DNA from: Pinguiococcus pyrenoidosus
Lineage: Eukaryota > Sar > Pinguiophyceae > Pinguiochrysidales > Pinguiochrysidaceae
Reading direction: 5' to 3'
Assembly (NCBI GenBank): GCA_019677205.1
Contig: JAAMXY010001396.1
Span: forward strand, 1-14,308
Length of the DNA stretch: 14,308 bases
The notes under the pieces are model-generated. The model worked only from the letters and a program-made list of their open reading frames with translations, was not told where the DNA came from and did not search any database. Positions 1 to 6,999 of the stretch are shown here, piece by piece. The translations under genes and the position numbers were made by a program. Numbering within the stretch: position 1 is the stretch's first letter; each line of letters starts with the position of its first letter.

Positions 1-20
1 TTTGTGCTTCGTCTTGCGTC

Positions 21-3000
21 TCATTGCGTGCTTTCCCTGTACCAAGCTGGGTCGACTTGAGGCGGCATTCCTAGTGCGAAGGTCCTGCTCTGCGCCCTCC
101 TGCACAGCTTGTTTGCCTCGTACGCAGAGGAGCACACATTGCTCCTGGCTTGGAATCTGCCATGCAGTTCTTCGATTCGATCGTGGCGGTCGTCTCTCAC
201 CGAATCCGCCATCGCTTTCCATCGTTGGAGTTGCCGCGCTGCCTCTCGCTGCTTCTGCTCCGAGTTCAGATACTGCCTTCTCTCCTGAGCATCCACACGC
301 TCTGCAATGTCGTACATGCTCTCGTTGATCTGGATGCGCCCCGCTTCTTTCGCGCGGAACTGGCGCGCTTCTTGCATGAGATACGCAAGCTTCAGCCGCA
401 GAGGAGCGTCGAGGAAGTAGCGCGCTTCCATTTGCTCGCGCGTCATGAGATCCCGCTCGCGGAAGACGCGGACATGCTCTGCGCGGGCCTCCTTCGCCTG
501 GCACTTGCGTTGCTTCCTCCTCTCCAACTCTTCCGCCCCCAGCTCGTGATACGTGGGTAGATTTCCGTGCTCCATGCACATGAAGTAGTGGCTCTCGACC
601 ATGGGACGATACCGCTCGCTCCACTCGGGCAGCATGCGCCTCAGGACGCCAGTGACAAAATCATGCAGCGAGCGCTTCATGCTCAAGTAGGCATCGCCGT
701 GCTCTTCCCATTCCGCCTTCAGGTGTGGATAGAACTGCAGCACTCGCTTGGCGTAGTCCACGGCATCCGGGCCGTGGTATCCGGCCGGCGACTCGTACAA
801 CGACTTTGGGCTGAACCACCGGTTCCATTTCATCGGCAACTTGTAGAACGGGTTGCCCTGAACGTCGAGGACCGCTAGGCGCTCCTCCAATGCTGCAAGC
901 TCCAAGGGCAAGAGCGGCAGCCGATTCTGCGCCAAATCCAGATGCGAGAGTTGCGTCATCTGGTTGAGATCCATGGGAAGGTACGTGAGGGAGTTGCTTC
1001 GGAGACTCAGCCACCGCAGGGTTGCCATGGCGCACACATGAGTCGGAAGCCTCTGGAACCTGTTGCACGCGAGATCCAGCGTCTCCAGCTTCCTCAAGCT
1101 CGTGACCGTCTCCGGCAAGTCCGTCAGGAAGTTGTGCGCCAAGTGCAGGGATCGGAGCGTCTGGAGGACGCCCAGGTTGTCCGGCAGCTTGGTGAGAATG
1201 TTTCCCGTGAGCGTCAGCTCAACGATGTTCGGCAGGAGGCCGATCTCCTCCGGAAGCGCCCTTAGCCGATTGTGCGCGATGCTAAGCGTGTGGAGGTGAC
1301 TCAGGGCGCCGATCTCGACGGGCAGATCTTCCAGTCGATTCTCCATCAGGTCCAGCGTCTCCAAGGCAGTCAGCATGCCGACGTCGGCGGGCAGATCCGA
1401 GATCTGGTTGTGGGACAGATCCAGGTGTCGCAAGCGTCCCAGGCCGCCGATGGCGGGGTCAATCGTCTGTATCCGGTTCTTGCTTAGGTTGAGATACTTG
1501 AGAGCTCGAAGGCCGCCGACGCCCTTCCCAAAGAGCTTCACGCGATTCTCCGACGCGTCCAGCATCTCGAGATTGACCATTTGGCTCATCGAGTCCGGTA
1601 AGCTGGCAAGGGCGTTCGCTCTCACAAACAGCTTTCGCAAGGACACCAGCGCTCCGAGGTCTGCCGGCAAGTGCCTCAGCTGGTTCTCATGAAGGGAGAG
1701 AAGCGTCAGCGAGATGAGCTCGCAGAAACTCGGCGGGAGAAGGCGCAGGGAGTTTTTGGAAGCGTCCAGGTGCTCCAGGGACGTCATCGCTCCGAACGAG
1801 TCCGGCAGACGCGACAGCCGATTGACGTTCATGTCCAGGCGCCGCAAGCTCGTCAGGTGTCGCAGGTCCGATGGCAGATCCAGCAGGTCATTGTTGGACA
1901 CGTCCAGCACTGTCAAGTCGGAGAGGCCGCCCAGCGCCTCCGGCAGGCGTAGGAGGCGGTTTCGGGGGGCGAGCAGCACCTGAAGCTTCGACAAGGAGGC
2001 AAACTCGGCGGAGGGCAGGTCCCGCAGGGCGTTGTCTGAGCAGTCCAGGCTCCGCAGGCTTTCGAGCCAGAACAGGAAGCCGGCGTCCGGCAGCTTGACT
2101 AGCTTGTTGCCCGAGAGGTCCAGGTGGTGCAGCACTGCGAGCCTCTGCTGGCCCTCGGCAGAGCTGAAGATGTCCTGAGGCACCACGACAAGGCCTTGCC
2201 GCGCGAGCACCAGAGAGTCCAGTCGATTCTGCCTGATGAAGTCGTCTCGCTTCTGGTCTCTGTCCGCAATCCCCTTCTTGATGGCGGCCGCCTTCTTCCG
2301 CCGCAAGGCGGTCTCCTGGGCCTCGAGCTGATTGCGCAGGAGCTTCTCCTCGACGCGGTGCTTCGCACGAAGCTTCTGCTCGGCCTTGACCTTCTTGTCC
2401 AGCCCTTTCTTCGTCTCGACCGCCTTGATCTTCGCGACGCGCTTATCTGCCGCCGATCCGTCGCGCTGCTTGCGTTTCTTCTCGTCCCGGCGCAATCTCG
2501 CCTGGCGTCGAATGTCCACGACGCGCTCCCTCAGCCCGTCATAGGCCGTCCTCAGCATTGTCTCCTCTCGGCGCATCTCCGCCTCCAGCATCCACCGGTT
2601 GCGGCGCCTTCTGCCTTTGACGAAGCGGACGCCGCGCGCTTCCAGCTCGTCTTCGACTTTTGCGACCTTGAGATACAGCTTCTTGAAGCTGCCGTAGCCG
2701 ATCTCCCCTCGTTTCTGCTTGTCAGCCTTGGCGAAGAGCCTTTCCCGTTCTTCGTCCTCGATGTTGATGCGCAGCGCGCTGAGCATCTCGCGGAACTCGA
2801 TGGCGCCGATCTGGCCGCTCTCGTCGAAGTCGAAGATCTCGAAGCATTCGAAGGGGGTGAGAATGTCGTTGCGCAGCGGCAGCAGGTCGTTCATCATCAT
2901 GGCGATCTCGAAGTCCGTCATGCCCAGCGCCCCCGCGCCGTCCAGGTTGTTGAGGCCGAAGAGCTTCTTGGCGCGGGACTCGAGCACCAGGATGTCCAGG

Positions 3001-4031
3001 CGGTCCAGAGCGCGCTTGAACTCGATGAAGGAAAGAGGTTCATCCTCGGCTTTGTCCAAGTCGCGCCACGCCTTCTTGGCGTTGCGCGCGTAGAAGCCCA
3101 GGCTGCGCAGCCTGTGCTTGCCGCTGGCGCCGAGGCGCCGGATCCGCGCAATCTCGTCCTTGTCCAGCGCGATTCCCAGGCGCACATCCGTCTGCGGAAG
3201 CGGGCGGCGCTCGTACGCAAGCCTGGCGAAAGCGTAGATGACAGGCTCCTTGGAGAGCGGCGCCTCCGCTTTCGGCTTGATGATCACGCAGCCTACGAAG
3301 GCGTCCAACTCCGGAACGCCCCCGAGCGGCTGGAAGAAGTCGCCTCGGGTCTTCGCTCGGCAGATGCAGCCGTCGGGGTCCTGACTGAGCAGCAGTCGAT
3401 ATCCGGTCTCTTCGATGTCCGACATTCGGGCCTTCGGCCGCTTCTTCGTGAGATACACGAAGAGCCGGGGCCCGGTTCTTCCCACAGCCTCGCTGGCCTC
3501 CGAGCTGAGGTCGCTACCTTCGTCTTCTCGCCCGTCCGCAGCGCCATCGGACTGGCGAGGATTGAGACGGATGTCTCTGAAGGCCAGCCGGAGCAATTCG
3601 CGCAGCTGCTGCACCTCCACTTCGCCACTCACGTAGGCCGGCGCCATGCGCCCATCACCTTCGGACAGCACGCCATGCTGCCGAGTGGTCCACAGGCCAC
3701 CAGTTTCCTCCGCGCGCTGGTCCGACAGGATCGGCAGCACTTTGTCTTCATCCATACCATTATCACCACGAACGTCCGCCGTCGAGTCCGACTCCGTGTC
3801 GTCCTCAAAGAAGCGCGTGGACGCGGAGCGCAGATCGACCGGTTTGTGCTGCTGCGCCACTGACGCCGCCGATGCGGAAGCATCCGAGGCAGCGTCTTCT
3901 TCGGCTGTTTCGGATGCTGCGGCAGAAGGACGTATCACTGCGGAGGACGAGCGAAGCGACGCGATTCGCGTCCAGAGACTCCGCAGACCCCGGATGGATC
4001 CTGGGGCGCCAGAGAACAGCCTCCACCTCAT
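21..4031 (-). CDS. EF-hand and leucine-rich-repeat protein, 1336 aa
   Basis: One uninterrupted reading frame, so apparently intronless. The ATG at 4031 is the first one after an in-frame TAG at 4047-4049. Residues 1-42 lack acidic residues and are rich in Arg, Ser and Ala (start MRWRLFSGAPGSIRG), which resembles a mitochondrial presequence; this is inference. Residues about 180-300 look globular but I do not recognise them. An EF-hand region follows at about 340-460. The clearest calcium loop is DFDESGQIGAIE at 401-412 with all expected acidic and Gly positions; the flanking loops (NLDGAGALGMTD, DKQKRGEIGYGS) are degenerate. Residues about 470-615 are very basic and charged, likely coiled coil. 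Nineteen 23-residue leucine-rich repeats (LxxLxxLDLSxNxLxxLPxxxGx type) occupy about 628-1067. The C-terminal 270 residues are charged and helical. The LRR type is a protein-interaction scaffold, so a calcium-responsive scaffold is a reasonable guess. Its partners and process are unknown. Confidence 0.9.
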   Translation of the reverse strand: MRWRLFSGAPGSIRGLRSLWTRIASLRSSSAVIRPSAAASETAEEDAASDASASAASVAQQHKPVDLRSASTRFFEDDTESDSTADVRGDNGMDEDKVLPILSDQRAEETGGLWTTRQHGVLSEGDGRMAPAYVSGEVEVQQLRELLRLAFRDIRLNPRQSDGAADGREDEGSDLSSEASEAVGRTGPRLFVYLTKKRPKARMSDIEETGYRLLLSQDPDGCICRAKTRGDFFQPLGGVPELDAFVGCVIIKPKAEAPLSKEPVIYAFARLAYERRPLPQTDVRLGIALDKDEIARIRRLGASGKHRLRSLGFYARNAKKAWRDLDKAEDEPLSFIEFKRALDRLDILVLESRAKKLFGLNNLDGAGALGMTDFEIAMMMNDLLPLRNDILTPFECFEIFDFDESGQIGAIEFREMLSALRINIEDEERERLFAKADKQKRGEIGYGSFKKLYLKVAKVEDELEARGVRFVKGRRRRNRWMLEAEMRREETMLRTAYDGLRERVVDIRRQARLRRDEKKRKQRDGSAADKRVAKIKAVETKKGLDKKVKAEQKLRAKHRVEEKLLRNQLEAQETALRRKKAAAIKKGIADRDQKRDDFIRQNRLDSLVLARQGLVVVPQDIFSSAEGQQRLAVLHHLDLSGNKLVKLPDAGFLFWLESLRSLDCSDNALRDLPSAEFASLSKLQVLLAPRNRLLRLPEALGGLSDLTVLDVSNNDLLDLPSDLRHLTSLRRLDMNVNRLSRLPDSFGAMTSLEHLDASKNSLRLLPPSFCELISLTLLSLHENQLRHLPADLGALVSLRKLFVRANALASLPDSMSQMVNLEMLDASENRVKLFGKGVGGLRALKYLNLSKNRIQTIDPAIGGLGRLRHLDLSHNQISDLPADVGMLTALETLDLMENRLEDLPVEIGALSHLHTLSIAHNRLRALPEEIGLLPNIVELTLTGNILTKLPDNLGVLQTLRSLHLAHNFLTDLPETVTSLRKLETLDLACNRFQRLPTHVCAMATLRWLSLRSNSLTYLPMDLNQMTQLSHLDLAQNRLPLLPLELAALEERLAVLDVQGNPFYKLPMKWNRWFSPKSLYESPAGYHGPDAVDYAKRVLQFYPHLKAEWEEHGDAYLSMKRSLHDFVTGVLRRMLPEWSERYRPMVESHYFMCMEHGNLPTYHELGAEELERRKQRKCQAKEARAEHVRVFRERDLMTREQMEARYFLDAPLRLKLAYLMQEARQFRAKEAGRIQINESMYDIAERVDAQERRQYLNSEQKQREAARQLQRWKAMADSVRDDRHDRIEELHGRFQARSNVCSSAYEANKLCRRAQSRTFALGMPPQVDPAWYRESTQ

Positions 4032-4228
4032 GCCGCAGTCTGGATACTACATTGTCGTTCGCGCGCGTGGGCCGTTCAGCATATGCGCGGCGTCGCTGGC
4101 TAGCCGAAGTCATCAGTGGATGAACGCATGTAGATGAGATCGACGCCACACATCGTGCCGGGTCTTCGTCTTGCAACCGTCGACGCTTTTGGCGCGAAGG
4201 TTGTCTCTGTCCACGAAGAATGAACTGT

Positions 4229-4246
4229 AAATTGACAGGTCAATTT
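4229..4246. promoter_or_regulatory. Perfect 18-bp inverted repeat, candidate dimer binding site
   Basis: AAATTGAC, two bases AG, then GTCAATTT: 8-bp arms with no mismatch. The arms carry opposed TTGAC cores, and the right half read on the other strand is TTGACC, as in a WRKY W-box. It lies 183 bases upstream of the LRR gene start codon and about 215 upstream of the transporter start codon. A binding site for a dimeric regulator is inference. Confidence 0.4.
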
Positions 4247-4353
4247 GTTAATCGGCGGGTATAATAGGTGCATTAGGTTGAGGTTGAAACGTCTGTCCCC
4301 GATAGGAGGTTTTTTTACGGGTCATCATAGAAATACAGACAATATGAATTTGA

Positions 4354-4369
4354 TGTTGACCAATCAACA
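4354..4369. promoter_or_regulatory. Inverted repeat centred on a CCAAT box
   Basis: TGTTGA, four bases CCAA, then TCAACA: 6-bp perfect arms. The centre makes GACCAATCA, which matches the NF-Y consensus around CCAAT (4360-4364). The left side also gives TTGACC, the same core as in the palindrome at 4229-4246. The CCAAT box is about 100 bases upstream of the transporter ATG, a normal place for NF-Y if transcription starts close to the ATG. Confidence 0.45.
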
Positions 4370-4461
4370 CCTCTGTTTGGTCTCCTTCCCGCCAAACGTT
4401 CTTCTGCTACGTATGCACCTGTGAATCGCCACCGGACGCGGCTTGGCTGCAGCTCGTCGCG

Positions 4462-6073
4462 ATGTCGCTGGTCTTCACGCTGCTGCTTCTATGCTACGTG
4501 CGGTCGTCGGGCAGCTTTGCCCCCGTTTGGCACCGAAACGCCGTGGTGCAGCCACCCAGCGTTGCCTTCCGCGGCGGGGCCACGGTATCAACCTGGAGGA
4601 AGGCGACGAAGCCTCCCTCCAGGACGCAGTTGGAATTGGCGGCTATCCAGGAAGATGCGCTCCCGAGCGCCAAAGGCCCTAGGCAGGCCGACGCTCCCGC
4701 CCAGGACGGCAACGGCGCGGTACTGCGGGCTCTTTACGCGGGGGTTTTGTTCCACCAGATTGGCGCTGCACTGTGCTACCCACAGATCCCTTTCTTGGTT
4801 CAAGAGGTACGACCCTCGTTGGAGGATGAAGAGCATCTACGAAAGCAGGATCTGGGCGGGGGCTGATGAACGGTTTCGCCTTTGTGCGCAGAGACTTGGC
4901 GGGACCGTTCGAGACGTCTCCACTGTTGTGACGGCTGGGTACATGGCCTCCGCGGTGGGATCCCTGACCATGGGCGTTGTGAGCGATCGCTTCGGTAGGA
5001 AAGTCGCAGCAGGAGCAGTCTGCGCGTCGGCAGCAGGCTGCTTCGAGCTGATGGGCTGGAGCCGAAGCATGCCCCAGCTGGTGGCGGCGAGAGCCTTTGG
5101 GGGCTTCTGCGGCGGTCTGGTGCCGGTTGCTCAGTCCTGCGTGTCGGACATGTCTTCGGAGAAGCAGAGGCCGATCCTCTTGGCGCGGATTTCGGCGGTG
5201 ATCGCGCTCGGCTACGTGCTCGGCAACCTGTTCAACATCTTCCTCCAGGGGGCCCTAAACCTTTCGCTGCATCGCGTCTTCCAGATCGGGGCGCTGATGC
5301 CTTCTGTTTCCTTCCTGATCCTAATGTTTGCGCTCAAGGAGACGCGGAAGCGCCAGGATAGAGCAGTCGTGGCATCGACGTCCACGAGACCGATGGAGGA
5401 AGGTTTTGCTGAGCAAGAGGTTCTGGCGCAAGAGCCGGCCACTTCGGCCACCCCGAGCAAGGGCGCGCCGAGACGGAAGCGCTTCGGCAAGTTTAGAATC
5501 GGTCCCGAGCATCTCTTGCTGCTGAACTCGATGTTCAGCGTCTTCGCCTTCGCTGGTTGCGTGGACGGGGTGCTTGCCTTGTTCCTCAAGAGTCAGTTCG
5601 GATTGGCGTCCAAGGCGCTATCGGGCCTGTACGCCTTCAACGGGTTCTTCGTGGGCCTGGTTCAACTCCTCCTGGTCCGGGTGCTGGTCCAGAGGCTTGG
5701 TCCGCACCTTCTTCTTGTGGCAGTGAACCTCACTGCGGCACTTGGACTGGCCTGCATTTCACAAGCACCGATGGCGGGCTTGTTCTTCGCGGCCTTTAGC
5801 TTGTACATTGCCAGCTTCAGCGTCGGCGACGTGGCGATGGCAAGCCTGCTGACGCAGTGTGTTAGCAACGACAAGATCGGGAGGATCCTGGGGCTGAAAG
5901 TGACCCTGGACTCCTGCGCGCGGATCGTTGCGCCGGTCGTGACCTCGTCCCTTTTCCAGATGCAGCCGAGTCTGCCGTTCATCTGCGGTGCGGGCTTCCC
6001 GCTCTTGGGCTCCGCCCTACCACTCTTCTTGTGGACGCGAAAGAGGAAAGCCGACAAGGGCAATAAAGAGTAG
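4462..6073 (+). CDS. Major facilitator superfamily transporter (DHA1-like), plastid-type presequence, 2 exons
   Basis: Exon 1 is 4462-4806 and exon 2 is 4892-6073. Splicing joins codon 115 (Glu) to Arg116 without a frame change and gives 508 aa. The start MSLVFTLLLLCYVRSSGSFAP reads as a signal peptide followed by SFAP, the pattern of bipartite presequences for secondary red plastids. Residues about 21-85 are a hydrophilic, acid-poor, transit-like stretch. TM1 begins near residue 88 (ALYAGVLFHQIGAALCYPQI). The loop between TM2 and TM3 has the canonical motif A GVVSDRFGRK at 143-152. The segment ARAFGGFCGGLVPVAQSC resembles TM4 of drug:H+ antiporter-1 members. A polar central loop of about 55 residues separates the two halves, and the C-terminal half adds more hydrophobic segments. 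The family exports or exchanges small molecules; the substrate is unknown. A plastid envelope location is inferred from the N-terminus only. The upstream GTG at 4421 is not a credible eukaryotic start. Confidence 0.85.
4807..4891 (+). other. Spliceosomal intron of the transporter gene, 85 nt, phase 0
   Basis: GAG|GTACGA donor and GTGCGCAG|AGA acceptor. A CTGAT branch-like motif (CTRAY) is at about 4863-4867. Unspliced, exon 1 runs into a stop just inside this stretch. Removing 85 nt moves exon 1 into the frame that carries motif A. The intron falls right after TM1. Confidence 0.85.
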
Positions 6074-6100
6074 TCTTCTCTTCCAAAGGAGATCTGCCTC

Positions 6101-6140
6101 CTTCGATCCTTCGATCCTTCGATCCTTCGATCCTTCGATC
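6101..6140. repeat. Tandem octamer CTTCGATC, five perfect copies
   Basis: Five exact 8-bp units run from 6101 to 6140. Two decayed units follow (CTTGGGTC, CTTCGCTT, to 6156). It lies 28 bases past the transporter stop, in the gap between convergent genes, so it may be transcribed in the 3' UTR of the transporter. Looks like an ordinary unstable microsatellite. Confidence 0.9.
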
Positions 6141-6290
6141 CTTGGGTCCTTCGCTTCTGGGTGCCGGCTCCGCTAGCGACGGTCGCGACGCTGCTGTATC
6201 CACCGGAAGCCGTGGATCTCCTTCACCAGGCGTTCCCGCACACGTTTCAGTGCTTTAGACCCATCAGAATCTCAAGCGCTTTTTGTTCTG

Positions 6291-6305
6291 CCCCGCCCCG
6301 CCCCG
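6291..6305. repeat. Short CCCCG x3 repeat
   Basis: Three exact CCCCG units directly downstream of the LAMTOR5-like stop (on the minus strand the gene ends at 6328). On the minus strand it reads as three GC boxes (GGGGCGGGGC). Its position behind a gene makes a promoter role doubtful; probably simple-sequence drift. Confidence 0.6.
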
Positions 6306-6327
6306 GCAATTCTTCATGATGTTCTCC

Positions 6328-6609
6328 TCATTCCGCCTCGATACTCTTCGTGATTGCCACCGTGAGACTGTCATAGTCCTTGACCAGCATCCGCTTCTCT
6401 TCGGACTCGATCACCACCATGGGCGTGCCTTTATCCCCAAGGCTCGGCACCCCGAGCAAAGCAGCTCTCCGGACCAACGAGGTGAGGAACGCGGGTTTCC
6501 CGCCGAAGGTCTCTCCCGCCGTGCCCAAGCACAGGCCATTCGCGTCGTTGCACACGACCCCCAGCACAGCCTCGTCCTCGGACACCACCTTCTCTAACAC
6601 AGCCTGCAT
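6328..6609 (-). CDS. LAMTOR5: LAMTOR5-like Ragulator subunit, 93 aa
   Basis: A single-exon 93-residue frame whose length and layout match animal LAMTOR5 (also called HBXIP), a roadblock-fold subunit of the Ragulator complex that anchors Rag GTPases and TORC1 signalling on lysosomes. Seen in the sequence: a start resembling the family (MQAVLEKVV), then VLGVVCNDANGLCLGTAG, equivalent to the family's GVLCTDSQGLNLG strand-turn. Then come a helix (LTSLVRRAALLG), PMVVIESEEKRMLVKDYDSL, equivalent to the family's [20 protein letters not shown], and TVAITKSI near the end. The ATG at 6609 is the first one after an in-frame TAG about 95 bases upstream. The assignment rests on remembered family pattern, not on a search. 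A generic roadblock/LC7 protein is the alternative, but the end-to-end collinearity favours LAMTOR5. It is divergent to the NYN gene and convergent with the transporter gene. Confidence 0.8.
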   Translation of the reverse strand: MQAVLEKVVSEDEAVLGVVCNDANGLCLGTAGETFGGKPAFLTSLVRRAALLGVPSLGDKGTPMVVIESEEKRMLVKDYDSLTVAITKSIEAE

Positions 6610-6999
6610 GCTTCCTAAGAGACCCCAGGCTACCGCCCAAAAAGCGGCGCTTGAGCAGCTCTTTCTGTGCCACTCAATCTTTTGCCCTCTGTGGAAGCAT
6701 TCCTACAGGTGAATACGAGATCAAAGACAGAAAGACAGAAAGACAGAAAGACAGAAAGACAGAAGCTGAAGGATGATAACAACAACTGCGGAACTTCAAT
6801 TTCGTCTGCTTTAGTCTCTGTCCGCAGGTCCGGCTCGCGAGCGCGCCAAACAGCGCAGTAGAGACGTCCGACGGCCTTCTGACTTTTGTGCGAAGATTCC
6901 ATGGCTTCCTTCGTGCCATGACAGGCCTTGGATTACTCATCTGTGCTTCTAGGGCGCTCCAGTGACAAAGTGGGGGGGGCTTGCGGACGGACCGGCGGC
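6610..6999. promoter_or_regulatory. Divergent upstream region between LAMTOR5-like and NYN genes
   Basis: The 390 bases lie between two start codons pointing away from each other. They hold an octamer repeat (6723-6762), an A-rich stretch behind it, and a run of eight G at 6972-6979 just before the NYN start. No TATA box or CCAAT box was recognised, and no open frame here looks coding. The 5' UTRs of both genes must lie here, possibly with unseen non-coding exons. Confidence 0.45.
6723..6762. repeat. Tandem octamer AAAGACAG, five perfect copies
   Basis: Five exact 8-bp units, purine-rich on the plus strand, located about 115 bases upstream of the LAMTOR5-like ATG and 240 upstream of the NYN ATG. 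Same unit length and copy number as the array at 6101-6140, but an unrelated sequence. A length-variable element so close to a start could influence expression; that is speculation. Confidence 0.9.

Larger units (their letters stand above)
4032..4461. promoter_or_regulatory. Divergent promoter region between LRR gene and transporter gene
   Basis: The 430 bases separate two gene starts facing away from each other, so the stretch should hold both promoters. The middle (about 4200-4380) is clearly more AT-rich than the flanking coding DNA. It contains a TATA-like TATAATA at 4260-4266, two perfect inverted repeats listed separately, and a CCAAT box at 4360-4364. No convincing open frame or RNA gene was seen. 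Which elements serve which gene cannot be told from sequence. Confidence 0.55.

Noticed and set aside
2124-3863. Long plus-strand open frame, 579 codons, opposite the LRR gene
   Set aside because: It is the shadow of a GC-rich coding strand. The peptide is a Leu/Val/Glu/Arg mixture without domains, while the minus strand shows clear EF-hand, coiled-coil and LRR patterns.
4421-4461. Upstream extension of the transporter from a GTG at 4421
   Set aside because: Not ATG, and the Arg/Cys-rich peptide has no targeting or membrane character. The ATG at 4462 in another frame gives a signal peptide and TM1, joined by a clear intron.
6062-6067. AATAAA polyadenylation signal overlapping the transporter stop codon
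   Set aside because: It is part of the codons for the last residues. Cleavage 15-30 bases later would leave almost no 3' UTR, and no other gene here shows the hexamer in the right place, so it is probably coincidence.
6283-6597. Plus-strand open frame opposite the LAMTOR5-like gene
   Set aside because: It starts from the noncoding gap and has no family resemblance. The minus strand matches LAMTOR5 end to end.
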